This document shows, piece after piece, positions 45,170 through 59,300 of a DNA stretch of 64,000 nucleotides. This DNA is from Ascarosepion bandense (Eukaryota > Mollusca > Cephalopoda > Sepiida > Sepiidae), in assembly GCA_037127315.1 (NCBI GenBank), contig JBBBDQ010001278.1, forward strand, positions 1,133,501-1,197,500, in the 5' to 3' direction. How positions within the stretch are numbered: position 1 is the first letter of the stretch; each line of letters starts with the position of its first letter. A program made the translations under genes and the position numbers. The notes under the pieces are model-generated. The model ran no database searches. It was not told the origin of the DNA and saw nothing but the letters and a program-made list of their open reading frames with translations.

Positions 45170-47807
45170 CGACGTGTAATGAGGCCTAGTCCTGTTTTGT
45201 GGAAATGCTGCAGCCTCGACGCTTAAATGAGGCCTAGTCCTGTTTTGTGCAAATGCTGCAGCCTCGACGCTTAAATGAGGCCTAGTCTTGTTTTGTGCAA
45301 ATGCTGCAGTCTCGACGCTTAAATGAGGCCTAGTTCTGTTTTGTGCGAATGCTGCAGCCTCGACGCTTAAATGAGGCCTAGTCCTGTTTTGTGCGAATGC
45401 TGCAGCCTCGACGCTTAAATGAGGCCTAGTCCTGTTTTGTGCGAATGCTGCAGCCTCGACGCTTAAATGAGGCCTAGTCCTGTTTTTTGCAAATGCTGCA
45501 GTCTCGACGTTTAAATGAGGCCTAGTCCTGTTTGTGCGAATGCTGCAGTCTCGACGCTTAAATGAGGCCTACTCCTGTTTTGTGCAAATGCTGCAGCCTC
45601 GACGCTTAAATGAGTCCTAGTCCTGTTTTGTGCGAATGCTGCAGCCTCGACGCTTAAATGAGGCCTAGTCCTGTTTTGTGCGAATGCTGCAGCCTCGACT
45701 TTTAAATGAGGCCTAGTCCTGTTTTGTGCGAATGCTGCAGTCTCGACGTTTAAATGAGGCCTAATCCTGTTTTGTGCGAATGCTGCAGCCTCGGCGCTTA
45801 AATGAGGCCTAGTCCTGTTTTGTGCAAATGCTGCAGTCTCGACGCTTAAATGAGGCCTACTCCTGTTTTGTGCAAATGCTGCAGCCTCGACGCTTAAATG
45901 AGGCCTAGTCCTGTTTTGTGCAAATGCAACAGCCTCGACGCTTAAATATGGCCTAGTCCTGTGTTCTGCGAATGCTGCAGCCTCGACGCTTAAATGAGGC
46001 CTAGTCCTGTTTTGTGCGAATGCTGCAGCCTCGAAGCTTAAATGAGGCCTAATCCTGTTTTGTGCAAATGCTGCAGCCTCGATGCTTAAATGAGGCCTAG
46101 TCCTGTTTTGTGCGAATGCTGCAGTCTCGACGCTTAAATGAGGCCTAGTCCTGTTTTGTGCAAATGCTGCAGCCTCGACGCTTAAATGAGGCCTATTCCT
46201 GTTTTGTGCAAATGCTGCAGCCTCGACGCTTAAATGAGGTCTAATCCTGTTTTGTGCAAATGCAGCAGCCTCGACGCTTAAATGAGGCCTAGTCCTGTTT
46301 TCTCCGAATGCTGCAGCCTCGACGCTTAAATGAGGCCTAGTCCAGTTTTGTGCAAATGCTGCAGCCTCGACGCTTAAATGAGGCCTATTCCTGTTTTGTG
46401 CAAATGCTGCAGCCTCGACGCTTAAATGAGGTCTAATCCTGTTTTGTGCAAATGCAGCAGCCTCGACGCTTAAATGAGGCCTAGTCCTGTTTTGTCCAAA
46501 TGCTGCAGCCTCGACGCTTAAATGAGGCCTAGTCCAGTTTTGTGCAAATGCAGAAGCCTCGACGTGTAATGAGGCCTAGTCCTGTTTTGTGCAAATGCAG
46601 CAGCCTCGACGCTTAAATGAGGCCTAGTCCTGTTTTGTGCAAATGCTGCAGCCTCGACGCTTAAATGAGGCCTAGTCTTGTTTTGTGCAAATGCTGCAGT
46701 CTCGATGCTTAAATGAGGCCTAGTTCTGTTTTGTGCAAATGCTGAAGCCTCGACGCTTAAATGAGGCCTAGTCCTGTTTTGTGCAAATGCTGCAGTCTCG
46801 ACGCTTAAATGAGTCCTAGTCCTGTTTTGTGCGAATGCTGCAGCCTCGGCGCTTAAATGAGGCCTAGTCCTGTTTTGTGCGAATGCTGCAGCCTCGACGC
46901 TTAAATGAGGCCTAGTCCTGTTTTGTGCGAATGCTGCAGCGTCGACTTTTAAATGAGGCCTAGTCCTGTTTTGTGCGAATGCTGCAGTCTCGACGTTTAA
47001 ATGAGGCCTAGTCCTGTTTTGTGCGAATGCTGCAGCCTCGGCGCTTAAATGAGGCCTAGTCCTGTTTTGTGCAAATGCTGCAGTCTCGACGCTTAAATGA
47101 GGCCTACTCCTGTTTTGTGCAAATGCTGCAGCCTCGACGCTTAAATGAGGTCTAGTCCTGTTTTGTGCAAATGCAACAGCCTCGACGCTTAAATATGGCC
47201 TAGTCCTGTGTTCTGCGAATGCTGCAGCCTCGACGCTTAAATGAGGCCTAGTCCTGTTTTGTGCGAATGCTGCAGCCTCGACGCTTAAATGAGGCCTAAT
47301 CCTGTTTTGTGCAAATGCTGGAGCCTCGATGCTTAAATGAGGCCTAGTCCTGTTTTGTGCGAATGCTGCAGTCTCGACGCTTAAATGAGGCCTAGTCCTG
47401 TTTTGTGCAAATGCTGCAGCCTCGACGCTTAAATGAGGCCTATTCCTGTTTTGTGCAAATGCTGCAGCCTCGACGCTTAAATGAGGTCTAATCCTGTTTT
47501 GTGCAAATGCAGCAGCCTCGACGCTTAAATGAGGCCTAGTCCTGTTTTCTCCGAATGCTGCAGCCTCGACGCTTAAATGAGGCCTAGTCCAGTTTTGTGC
47601 AAATGCTGCAGCCTCGACGCTTAAATGAGGCCTATTCCTGTTTTGTGCAAATGCTGCAGCCTCGACGCTTAAATGAGGTCTAATCCTGTTTTGTGCAAAT
47701 GCAGCAGCCTCGACGCTTAAATGAGGCCTAGTCCTGTTTTGTCCAAATGCTGCAGCCTCGACGCTTAAATGAGGCCTAGTCCAGTTTTGTGCAAATGCAG
47801 AAGCCTC
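45170..47807. repeat. About 1,247-bp tandem higher-order repeat
   Basis: Between the 47-bp markers at 45170, 46560 and 47807 the same private variants recur: GTGTTCTGCGAATG near 45961 and 47209, AAATGCAACAGCC near 45924 and 47170, and GAGGTCTAATCC repeated near 46235, 46430, 47484 and 47675. The block was copied essentially whole. Confidence 0.8.
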
Positions 47808-50800
47808 GACGTGTAATGAGGCCTAGTCCTGTTTTGTGCAAATGCGGCAGCCTCGACGCTTAAATGAGGCCTAGTCCTGTTTTGTGCAAATGCTGCAGCC
47901 TCGACGCTTAAATGAGGCCTAGTCTTGTTTTGTGCAAATGCTGCAGTCTCGATGCTTAAATGAGGCCTAGTTCTGTTTTGTGCAAATGCTGAAGCCTCGA
48001 CGCTTAAATGAGGCCTAGTCCTGTTTTGTGCAAATGCTGCAGTCTCGACGCTTAAATGAGTCCTAGTCCTGTTTTGTGCGAATGCTGCAGCCTCGGCGCT
48101 TAAATGAGGCCTAGTCCTGTTTTGTGCGAATGCTGCAGCCTCGACGCTTAAATGAGGCCTAGTCCTGTTTTGTGCGAATGCTGCAGTCTCGACGCTTAAA
48201 TGAGGCCTAGTCCTGTTTTGTGCGAATGCTGCAGTCTCGACGCTTAAATGAGGCCTAGTCCTGTTTTGTGCAAATGCTGCAGCCTCGAAGCTTAAATGAG
48301 GCCTAGTCCTGTTTTGTGCAAATGCTGCAGCCTCGACGCTTAAATGAGGCCTAGTCCTGTTTTGTGCAAATGCTGCAGCCTCGACGCTTAAAAGAGGCCT
48401 CATCCTGTTTTCTGCAAATGCTGCAGCCTCGACGCTTAAATGAGGCCTAGTCCTGTTTTGTGCGAATACTGCAGTCTCGACGCTTAAATGAGGCCGATTC
48501 CTGTTTTGTGCAAATGCTGCAGCCTCGACGCTTAAATGAGGCCTAGTCCTGTTTTGTGCGAATGCTGCAGCCTCGATGCTTAAATGAGGCCTAGTCCTGT
48601 TTTGTGCGAATGCTGCAGTCTCGACGCTTAAATGAGGCCTAGTCCTGTTTTGTGCGAATGCAGCAGCCTCGACGCTTAAATGAGGCCTCGTCCTGTTTTG
48701 TGCGAATGCTGCAGTCTCGACGCTTGAATGAGGCCTAGTCCTGTTTTGTGCAAATGCTGCAGCCTCGACGCATAAATGAGGCCTAGTCCTGTTTTGTGCA
48801 AATGCTGCAGCCTCGACGCTTAAATGAGGCCTAGTCCTGTTTTGTGCAAATGCTGCAGCCTCGACGCTTAAATGAGGCCTATTCCTGTTTTGTGCAAATG
48901 CAGCAGCCTCGACGCTTAAATGAGTCCTAGTCCTGTTTTGTGCAAATGCTGAAGCCTCGACGCTTAAATGAGGCCTAGTCCTGTTTTCTGCGAATGCTGC
49001 AGTCTCCACGCTTAAATGAGGCCTAGTCCTGTTTTGTGCGAATGCTGCAGCCTCGACGTTTAAATGAGGCCTAGTCCTGTTTTGTGCGACTGCTGCAGTC
49101 TCGACGCTTAAATGAGGCCTAGTCCTGTTTTGTGCAAATGCTGCAGCCTCGACACTTAAATGAGGCCTAGACCTGTTTTGTGCAAATGCAGCAGCCTCGA
49201 CGTTTAAATGAGGCCTAATCCTGTTTTGTGCAAATGCTGCAGTCTCGACGCTTAAATCAGGCCTAGTCCTGTTTTGTGCAAATGCTGCAGGCTCGACACT
49301 TAAATGAGGCCTAGTCCTGTTATGTGCAAATGCTGCAGCCTCGACGTTTAAATGAGGCCTAGTCCTGTTTTGTGCGAATGCTGCAGCCTCGACGCTTAAA
49401 TGAGTCCTAGTCCTGTTTTCTGCGAATGCTGCAGCCTCGACGTTTAAATGAGGCCTAGTCCTGTTTTGTGCGAATGCTGCAGTCTCGACGCTTAAATGAG
49501 GCCTAGTCCTGTTTTGTGCGAATGCTGCAGCCTCGACGTTTAAATGAGGCCTACTCCTGTTTAGTGCAAATGCTGTAGCCTCGAAATTTACATGAGGCCT
49601 AGTCCTGTTTTGTGCAAATGCTGCAGCCTCGACACTTAAATGAGGCCTAGTCCTGTTTTGTGCAAATGCTGCAGCCTCGACGCTTAAATGAGGCCTAGTC
49701 CTGTTTTGTGCAAATGCTGCAGCCTCGACACTTAAATAAGGCCTAGTCCTGTTTTGTGCAAATGCTGCAGCCTCGACGCTTAAATGAGGCCTAGTCCTGT
49801 TTTGTGCAAATGCTGCAGCCTCGACGCTTAAATGAGGCCTAGTCCTGTTTTGTGCGAATGCTGCAGTCTCGACGCTTAAATGAGGCCTACTCCTGTTTTC
49901 TGCAAAGGCTGCAGCCTCGACGCTTAAATGAGTCCTAGTCCTGTTTTGTGCGAATGCGGCAGCCTCGGCGCTTAAATGAGGCCTAGTCCTGTTTTGTGCA
50001 AATGCTGCAGCCTCGACGCTTAAATGAGGCCTAGTCCTGTTTTGTGCGAATGCTGCAGCCTCGACGCTTAAATGAGGCCTAGTCCTGTTTTTTGCAAATG
50101 CTGCAGTCTCGACGTTTAAATGAGGCCTAGTCCTGTTTTGTGCGAATGCTGCAGTCTCGACGCTTAAATGAGGCCTACTCCTGTTTTGTGCAAATGCTGC
50201 AGCCTCGACGCTTAAATGAGTCCTAGTCCTGTTTTGTGCGAATGCTGCAGCCTCGACGCTTAAATGAGGCCTAGTCCTGTTTTGTGCGAATGCTGCAGCC
50301 TCGACACTTAAATGAGGCCTAGTCCTGTTTTGTGCAAATGCTGCAGCCTCGACGCTTAAATGAGGCCTAGTCCTGTTTTGTGCAAATGCTGCAGCCTCGA
50401 CACTTAAATGAGGCCTAGTCCTGTTTTGTGCGAATGCTGCAGCCTCGGCGCTTAAATGAGGCCTAGTCCTGTTTTGTGCGAATGCTGCAGTCTCGACGTT
50501 TAAATGAGGCCTAGTCCTGTTTTGTGCGAATGCTGCAGTCTCGACGCTTAAATGAGGCCTACTCCTGTTTTCTGCAAAGGCTGCAGCCTCGACGCTTAAA
50601 TGAGTCCTAGTCCTGTTTTGTGCGAATGCGGCAGCCTCGGCGCTTAAATGAGGCCTAGTCCTGTTTTGTGCAAATGCTGCAGCCTCGACGCTTAAATGAG
50701 GCCTAGTCCTGTTTTGTGCGAATGCTGCAGCCTCGACGCTTAAATGAGGCCTAGTCCTGTTTTTTGCAAATGCTGCAGTTTCGACGTTTAAATGAGGCCT

Positions 50801-51169
50801 AGTCCTGTTTTGTGCGAATGCTGCAGTCTCGACGCTTAAATGAGGCCTACTCCTGTTTTGTGCAAATGCTGGAGCCTCGACGCTTAAATGAGTCCTAGTC
50901 CTGTTTTGTGCGAATGCTGCAGCCTCGACGCTTAAATGAGGCCTAGTCCTGTTTTGTGCGAATGCTGCAGCCTCGACTTTTAAATGAGGCCTAGTCCTGT
51001 TTTGTGCGAATGCTGCAGTCTCGACGTTTAAATGAGGCCTAGTCCTGTTTTGTGCGAATGCTGCAGCCTCGGCGCTTAAATGAGGCCTAGTCCTGTTTTG
51101 TGCAAATGCTGCAGTCTCGACGCTTAAATGAGGCCTACTCCTGTTTTGTGCAAATGCTGCAGCCTCCAC
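47765..51169 (-). other. Longest satellite open frame, 1,134 codons, probably not a gene
   Basis: About 71 tandem copies of a 16-residue unit, AAAFAQNRTRPHLSVE, with substitutions (V/I/A, A/T, S/N, R/K/S/N, E/D). It would be basic, without signal peptide, membrane segment or known domain. The frame opens at GTG and not ATG. It ends after the 47-bp variant unit near 47807, which shifts into a frame reading YTSRLLHLHKTGLGLI and then a stop. No promoter, intron or polyadenylation context is visible. It is most likely a by-product of a period divisible by three. Confidence 0.6.
49860..51100. repeat. 672-bp duplication inside the satellite
   Basis: The private word TTTTCTGCAAAGGCTGCAG occurs with TGCAAAGG at 49901 and 50573, 672 bp (14 units) apart. 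Both are followed by GAGTCC, a GCGGCAGCCTCGG unit and a TTTTTTGCAAATG unit in the same order. Confidence 0.85.
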
Positions 51170-53339
51170 GCTTAAATGAGTCCTATTCCTGTTTTGTGCG
51201 AATGCTGCAGTCTCGGCGCTTACATGAGGCCTAGTCCTGTTTTGTGCAAATGCTGCAGCCTCGACGCTTAAGTGAGGCCTAGTCCTGTTTTTTGCGAATA
51301 CTGCAGCCTCGGCGCTTAAATGAGGCCTAGTCCTCTTTTGTGCGAATGCTGCAGCCTCGACGCTTAAATGAGGCCTAGTCCTGTTTTGTGCAAATGCTGC
51401 AGCCTCGACGCTTAAATGAGGCCTAATCCTGATTTGTGCGAATGCTGCAGTCTCGACGCTTAAATGAGGCCTAATCCTGTTTTGTGCGAATGCTGCAGTC
51501 TCGACGCTTAAATGAGGCCTAGTCCTGTTTTGTGCGAATGCTGCAGCCTCGACGCTTAAATGAGGCCTAGTCCTGTTTTGTGCAAATGCTGCAGCCTCGA
51601 CGCTTAAATGAGGCCTAGTCCTGTTTTGTGCAAATGCTGCAGCCTCGACGTTTAAATGAGGCCTAGTCCTGTTTTGTGCAAATGCAACAGCCTCGACGCT
51701 TAAATATGGCCTAGTCCGGTGTTCTGCGAATGCTGCAGCCTCGACGCTTAAATGAGGCCTAGTCCTGTTTTGTGCGAATGCTGCAGCCTCGACGCTTAAA
51801 TGAGGCCTAATCCTGTTTTGTGCAAATGCTGCAGCCTCGACGCTTAAATGAGGCCTAGTCCTGTTTTGTGCGAATGCTGCAGTCTCGACGCTTAAATGAG
51901 GCCTAGTCCTGTTTTGTGCAAATGCTGCAGCCTCGTCGCTTAAATGAGGCCTATTCCTGTTTTGTGAAAATGCTGCAGCCTCGACGTTTAAATGAGGTCT
52001 AATCCTGTTTTGTGCAAATGCAGCAGCCTCGACGCTTAAATGAGGCCTAGTCCTGTTTTCTCCGAATGCTGCAGCCTCGATGTTTAAATGAGGCCTAGTC
52101 CTGTTTTGTGCGAATGCTGCCGTCTCGACGCTTAAATGAGGCCTAATCCTGTTTTGTGCAAATGCTGCAGTCTCGACGCTTAAATGAGGCCTAGTCCTGT
52201 TTTGTCCAAATGCTGCAGCCTCGACGCTTAAATGAGGCCTAGTCCAGTTTTGTGCAAATGCAGAAGCCTCGACGTGTAATGAGGCCTAGTCCTGTTTTGT
52301 GCAAATGCGGCAGCCTCGACGCTTAAATGAGGCCTAGTCCTGTTTTGTGCAAATGCTGCAGCCTCGACGCTTAAATGAGGCCTAGTCTTGTTTTGTGCAA
52401 ATGCTGCAGTCTCGACGCTTAAATGAGGCCTAGTTCTGTTTTGTGCAAATGCTGAAGCCTCGACGCTTAAATGAGGCCTAGTCCTGTTTTGTGCAAATGC
52501 TGCAGTCTCGACGCTTAAATGAGTCCTAGTCCTGTTTTGTGCGAATGCTGCAGCCTCGGCGCTTAAATGAGGCCTAGTCCTGTTTTGTGCGAATGCTGCA
52601 GCCTCGACGCTTAAATGAGGCCTAGTCCTGTTTTGTGCGAATGCTGCATTCTCGACGCTTAAATGAGGCCTAGTCCTGTTTTGTGCGAATGCTGCAGTCT
52701 CGACGCTTAAATGAGGCCTAGTCCTGTTTTGTGCAAATGCTGCAGCCTCGACGCTTAAATGAGGCCTAGTCCTGTTTTGTGCAAATGCTGCAGCCTCGAC
52801 GCTTAAATGAGGCCTAGTCCTGTTTTGTGCAAATGCTGCAGACTCGACGCTTAAAAGAGGCCTAATCCTGTTTTCTGCAAATGCTGCAGCCTCGACGCTT
52901 AAATGAGGCCTAGTCCTGTTTTGTGCGAATGCTGCAGTCTCGACGCTTAAATGAGGCCGATTCCTGTTTTGTGCAAATGCTGCAGCCTCGACGCTTAAAT
53001 GAGGCCTAATCCTGTTTTGTGCGAATGCTGCAGCCTCGATGCTTAAATGAGGCCTAGTCCTGTTTTGTGCGAATGCTGCAGTCTCGACGCTTAAATGAGG
53101 CCTAGTCCTGTTTTGTGCGAATGCAGCAGCCTCGACGCTTAAATGAGGCCTAGTCCTGTTTTGTGCGAATGCTGCAGTCTCGACGCTTGAATGAGGCCTA
53201 GTCCTGTTTTGTGCAAATGCTGCAGCCTCGACGCATAAATGAGGCCTAGTCCTGTTTTGTGCAAATGCTGCAGCCTCGACGCTTAAATGAGGCCTAGTCC
53301 TGTTTTGTGCAAATGCTGCAGCCTCGACGCTTAAATGAG

Positions 53340-56310
53340 GCCTAGTCCTGTTTTGTGCAAATACTGCAGCCTCGACGCTTAAATGAGGCCTAGTCCTGTT
53401 TTGTGCGAATGCTGCAGTCTCGACGCTTAAATGAGGCCTATTCCTGTTTTGTGCAAATGCTGCAGCCTCGACGCTTAAATGAGGCCTAGTCCTGTTTTCT
53501 GCGAATGCTGCAGCCTCGACGCTTAAATGAGGCCTAGTCCTGTTTTGTGCTAATGCTGCAGTCTCGACGCTTAAATGAGGCCTAGTCCTGTTTTGTGCGT
53601 ATGCTGCAGCCTCGACGCTTAAATGAGGCCTAGTCCTGTTTTGTGCGAATGCTGCAGTCTCGACGCTTAAATGAGGCCTAGTCCTGTTTTGTGCAAATGC
53701 TGCAGCCTCGACGCTTAAATGAGGCCTAGTCCTGTTTTGTGGAAATGCTGCAGCCTCGACGCTTAAATGAGGCCTAGTCCTGTTTTGTGCAAATGCTGCA
53801 GCCTCGACGCTTAAATGAGGCCTATTCCTGTTTTGTGCAAATGCAGCAGCCTCGACGCTTAAATGAGGCCTAGTCCTGTTTTGTGCAAATGCTGCAGCCT
53901 CGACGCTTAAATGAGGCCTAGTCCTGTTTTCTGCGAATGCTGCAGCCTCGACGCTTAAATGAGGCCTTGTCTTGTTTTGTGCAAATGCTGCAGTCTCGAC
54001 GCTTAAATGAGGCCTAGTCCTGTTTTGTGCAAATGCTGAACCCTCGGCGCTTAAATGAGGCCTAGTCCTGTTTTGTGCAAATGCTGCAGTCTCGACGCTT
54101 AAATAAGGCCTAGTCCTGTTTAGTGCGAATGCTGCAGCATCGACGCTTAAATGAGGCCTACTCCTGTTTTGTGCAAATGCTGCAGCCTCGACGCTTAAAT
54201 GAGTCCTAGTCCTGTTTTGTGCGAATGCTGCAGCCTCGGCGCTTAAATGAGGCCATTCCTGTTTTGTGCAAATGCTGCATTCTCGACGCTTAAATGAGGC
54301 CTAGTCCTGTTTTGTGCAAATCCTGCAGCCTCGACGCTTAACTGAGGCCTAGTCCTGTTTTCTGCGAATGCTGCAGCCTCGACGCTTAAATGAGGCCTAG
54401 TCCTGTTTTGTGCAAATGCTGAAGCCTCGACGTGTAATGAGGCCTAGTCCTGTTTTGTGCAAATCCTGCAGCCTCGACGCTTAAATGAGGCCTAGTTCTG
54501 TTTTGTGCAAATGCTGAAGCCTCGACGCTTAAATGAGGCCTAGTCCTGTTTTGTGCAAATGCTGCAGTCTCGACGCTGAAATAAGGCCTAGTCCTGTTTT
54601 GTGCGAATGCTGCAGCATCGACGCTTAAATGAGGCCTAGTCCTGTTTTGTGCGAATGCTGCAGTCTCGACGCTTAAATGAGGCCTAGTCCTGTATTGTGC
54701 GAATGCTGCAGCCTCGACGCTTAAATGAGGCCTAGTCCTGTTTTGTGCGAATGCTGCAGTCTCGACACTTAAATGAGGCCTAGTCCTGTATTGTGTGAAT
54801 GCTGCAGCCACGACGCTTAAATGAGGCCTAGTCCTGTTTTGTTCAAATGCTGCCGTCTCGACGCTTAAATGAGGCCTAGTCCTGTTTTGTGCAAATGCTG
54901 GAGCCTCGACGCTTAAATGAGGCCTAGTCCTGTTTTGTTCAAATGCTGCAGTCTCAACGATTAAATGAGGCCTAGTCCTGTTTTGTGCAAATGCTGCAGC
55001 CTCGACGCTTAAATGAGGCCTAGTCCTGTTTTGTTCAAATGCTGCAGTCTCGACGCTTAAATGAGGCCTAGTCTTGTTTTGTGCAAATGCTGGAGCCTCG
55101 ACGCTTAAATGAGGCCAATCCTGTTTTGTTCAAATGCTGCAGTCTCGACGCTTAAATGAGGCCTTGTCCTGTTTTGTGCAAATGCTGCAGCCTCGACGCT
55201 TAAATGAGGCCTAGTCCTGTTTTGTGCAAATGCTGCAGCCTCGACGCTTAAATGAGGCCTAGTCCTGTTTTGTGCAAATACTGCAGCCTCGACGCTTAAA
55301 TGAGGCCTAGTCCTGTTTTGTGCGAATGCTGCAGTCTCGACGCTTAAATGAGGCCTATTCCTGTTTTGTGCAAATGCTGCAGCCTCGACGCTTAAATGAG
55401 GCCTAGTCCTGTTTTCTGCGAATGCTGCAGCCTCGACGCTTAAATGAGGCCTAGTCCTGTTTTGTGCTAATGCTGCAGTCTCGACGCTTAAATGAGGCCT
55501 AGTCCTGTTTTGTGCGTATGCTGCAGCCTCGACGCTTAAATGAGGCCTAGTCCTGTTTTGTGCGAATGCTGCAGTCTCGACGCTTAAATGAGGCCTAGTC
55601 CTGATTTGTGCAAATGCTGCAGCCTCGACGCTTAAATGAGGCCTAGTCCTGTTTTGTGCAAATGCTGCAGCCTCGACGCTTAAATGAGGCCTAGTCCTGT
55701 TTTGTGCAAATGCTGCAGCCTCGACGCTTAAATGAGGCCTATTCCTGTTTTGTGCAAATGCAGCAGCCTCGACGCTTAAATGAGGCCTAGTCCTGTTTTG
55801 TGCAAATGCTGCAGCCTCGACGCTTAAATGAGGCCTAGTCCTGTTTTCTGCGAATGCTGCAGCCTCGACGCTTAAATGAGGCCTTGTCTTGTTTTGTGCA
55901 AATGCTGCAGTCTCGACGCTTAAATGAGGCCTAGTCCTGTTTTGTGCAAATGCTGAACCCTCGGCGCTTAAATGAGGCCTAGTCCTGTTTTGTGCAAATG
56001 CTGCAGTCTCGACGCTTAAATAAGGCCTAGTCCTGTTTAGTGCGAATGCTGCAGCATCGACGCTTAAATGAGGCCTACTCCTGTTTTGTGCAAATGCTGC
56101 AGCCTCGACGCTTAAATGAGTCCTAGTCCTGTTTTGTGCGAATGCTGCAGCCTCGGCGCTTAAATGAGGCCATTCCTGTTTTGTGCAAATGCTGCATTCT
56201 CGACGCTTAAATGAGGCCTAGTCCTGTTTTGTGCAAATCCTGCAGCCTCGACGCTTAAATGAGGCCTAGTCCTGTTTTGTGCAAATGCTGAAGCCTCGAC
56301 GTGTAATGAG
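53340..56310. repeat. About 1,917-bp duplication inside the satellite
   Basis: GTGCTAATGCTGCAG occurs with TAATG at 53551 and 55468 (1,917 bp). The flanking order is the same in both: AAATACTGCAG before; GTGCGTATGCTG, GAGGCCTTGTCTTG, CTGAACCCTCGGCG, TTTAGTGCG and GGCCATTCC after. Parts of the block occur again near 57600-58020 and 59040-59800. Confidence 0.85.
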
Positions 56311-59300
56311 GCCTAGTCCTGTTTTGTGCAAATGCTGCAGCCTCGACGCTTAAATGAGGCCTAGTCCTGTTTTGTGCAAATGCTGCAGCCTCGACGCTTA
56401 AATGAGGCCTAGTCTTGTTTTGTGCAAATGCTGCAGTCTCGACGCTTAAATGAGGCCTAGTCCTGTATTGTGCGAATGCTGCAGCCTCGACGCTTAAATG
56501 AGGCCTAGTCCTGTTTTGTTCAAATGCTGCAGTCTCGACGCTTAAATGAGGCCTAGTCCTGTTTTGTGCAAATGCTGCAGTCTCGACGCTTAAATGAGGC
56601 CTAGTCCTGTTTTGTGCGAATGCTGCAGTCTCGACGCTTAAATGAGGCCTAGTCCTGTTTTGTGCAAATGCTGCAGCCTCGACGCTTAAATGAGTCCTAG
56701 TCCTGTTTTGTGCGAATGCTGCAGCCTCGGCGCTTAAATGAGGCCATTCCTGTTTTGTGCAAATCCTGCATTCTCGACGCTTAAATGAGGCCTAGTCCTG
56801 TTTTGTGCGAATGCTGCATTCTCGACGCTTAAATGAGGCCTAGTCCCGTTTTGTGCGAATGCTGCAGTCTCGACGCTTAAATGAGGCCTAGTCCTGTTTT
56901 GTGCAAATGCTGCAGCCTCGACGCTTAAATGAGGCCTAGTCCTGTTTTGTGCAAATGCTACAGCCTCGACGCTTAAATGAGGCCTAGTCTTGTTTTGTGC
57001 AAATGCTGCAGTCTCGACGCTTAAATGAGGCCTAGTTCTGTTTTGTGCAAATGCTGAAGCCTCGACGCTTAAATGAGGCCTAGTCCTGTTTTGTGCAAAT
57101 GCTGCAGTCTCGACGCTGAAATAAGGCCTAGTCCTGTTTTGTGCGAATGCTGCAGCATCGACGCTTAAATGAGGCCTAGTCCTGTTTTGTGCGAATGCTG
57201 CAGTCTCGACGCTTAAATGAGGCCTAGTCCTGTATTGTGCGAATGCTGCAGCCTCGACGCTTAAATGAGGCCTAGTCCTGTTTTGTTCAAATGCTGCAGT
57301 CTCGACGCTTAAATGAGGCCTAGTCCTGTTTTGTGCGAATGCTGCAGTCTCGACCCTTAAATGTGGCCTAGTCCTGTATTGTGTGAATGCTGCAGCCACG
57401 ACGCTTAAATGAGGCCTAGTCCTGTTTTGTTCAAATGCTGCCGTCTCGACGCTTAAATGAGGCCTAGTCCTGTTTTGTGCAAATGCTGGAGCCTCGACGC
57501 TTAAATGAGGCCTAGTCCTGTTTTGTTCCAATGCTGCAGTCTCAACGCTTAAATGAGGCCTAGTCCTGTTTTGTGCAAATGCTGCAGCCTCGACGCTTAA
57601 ATGAGGCCTTGTCCTGTTTTGTGCAAATACTGCAGCCTCGACGCTTAAATGAGGCCTAGTCCTGTTTTGTGCGAATGCTGCAGTCTCGACGCTTAAATGA
57701 GGCCTATTCCTGTTTTGTGCAAATGCTGCAGCATCGACGCTTAAATGAGGCCTAGTCCTGTTTTCTGCGAATGCTGCAGCCTCGACGCTTAAATGAGGCC
57801 TAGTCCTGTATTGTGCAAATGCTGCAGCCTCGACGCTTAAATGAGTCCTAGTCCTGTTTTGTGCGAATGCTGCAGCCTCTGCGCTTAAATGAGGCCATTC
57901 CTGTTTTGTGCAAATGCTGCATTCTCGACGCTTAAATGAGGCCTAGTCCTGTTTTGTGCAAATCCTGCAGCCGCGACGCTTAAATGAGGCCTAGTCCTGT
58001 TTTGTGCAAATGCTGAAGCCTCGACGTGTAATGAGGCCTAGTCCTGTTTTGTGCAAATGCTGCAGCCTCGACGCTTAAATGAGGCCTAGTCCTGTTTTGT
58101 GCAAATGCTGCAGCCTCGACGCTTAAATGAGGCCTAGTTCTGTTTTGTGCAAATGCTGAAGCCTCGACGTGTAATGAGGCCTAGTCTTGTTTTGTGCAAA
58201 TGCTGCAGTCTCGACGCTTAAATGAGGCCTAATTCTGTTTTGTGCAAATGCTGAAGCCTCGACGCTTAAATGAGGCCTAGTCCTGTTTTGTGCAAATGCT
58301 GCAGTCTCGACGCTGAAATAAGGCCTAGTCCTGTTTTGTGCGAATGCTGCAGCATCGACGCTTAAATGAGGCCTAGTCCTGTTTTGTGCGAATGCTGCAG
58401 TCTCGACGCTTAAATGAGGCCTAGTCCTGTATTATGCGAATGCTGCAGCCTCGACGCTTAAATGAGGCCTAGTCCTGTTTTGTTTAAATGCTGCAGTCTC
58501 GACGCTTAAATGAGGCCTAGTCCTGTTTTGTGCGAATGCTGCAGTCTCGACCCTTAAATGAGGCCTAGTCCTGTAATGTGTGAATGCTGCAGCCACGACG
58601 CTTAAATGAGGCCTAGTCCTGTTTTGTTCAAATGCTGCCGTCTCGACGCTTAAATGAGGCCTAGTCCTGTATTGTGCAAATGCTGGAGCCTCGACGCTTA
58701 AATGAGGCCTAGTCCTGTTTTGTTCAAATGCTGCAGTCTCAACGCTTAAATGAGGCCTAATCCTGTTTTGTGCAAATGCTGCAGCCTCGACGCTTAAATG
58801 AGGCCTACTCGTGTTTTGTTCAAATGCTGCAGTCTCGACGCTTAAATGAGGCCTAGTCCTGTTTTGTGCAAATGCTGGTGCCTCGACGCTTAAATTAGGC
58901 CTAGTCCTGTTTTGTTCAAATGCTGCAGTCTCGACGCTTAAATGAGGCCTAGTCCTGTTTTGTGCAAATGCTGCAGCCTCGACGCTTAAATGAGGCCTAG
59001 TCCTCTTTTGTGCAAATGCTGCAGCCTCGACGCTTAAATGAGGCCTAGTCCTGTTTTGTGCAAATACTGCAGCCTCGACGCTTAAATGAGGCCTAGTCCT
59101 GTTTTGTGCGAATGCTGCAGTCTCGACGCTTAAATGAGGCCTATTCCTGTTTTGTGCAAATGCTGCAGCCTCGACGCTGAAATGAGGCCTAGTCCTGTTT
59201 TCTGCGAATGCTGCAGCCTCGACGCTTAAATGAGGCCTAGTCCTGTTTTGTGCGAATGCTGCAGTCTCGACGCTTAAATGAGGCCTAGTCCTGTTTTGTG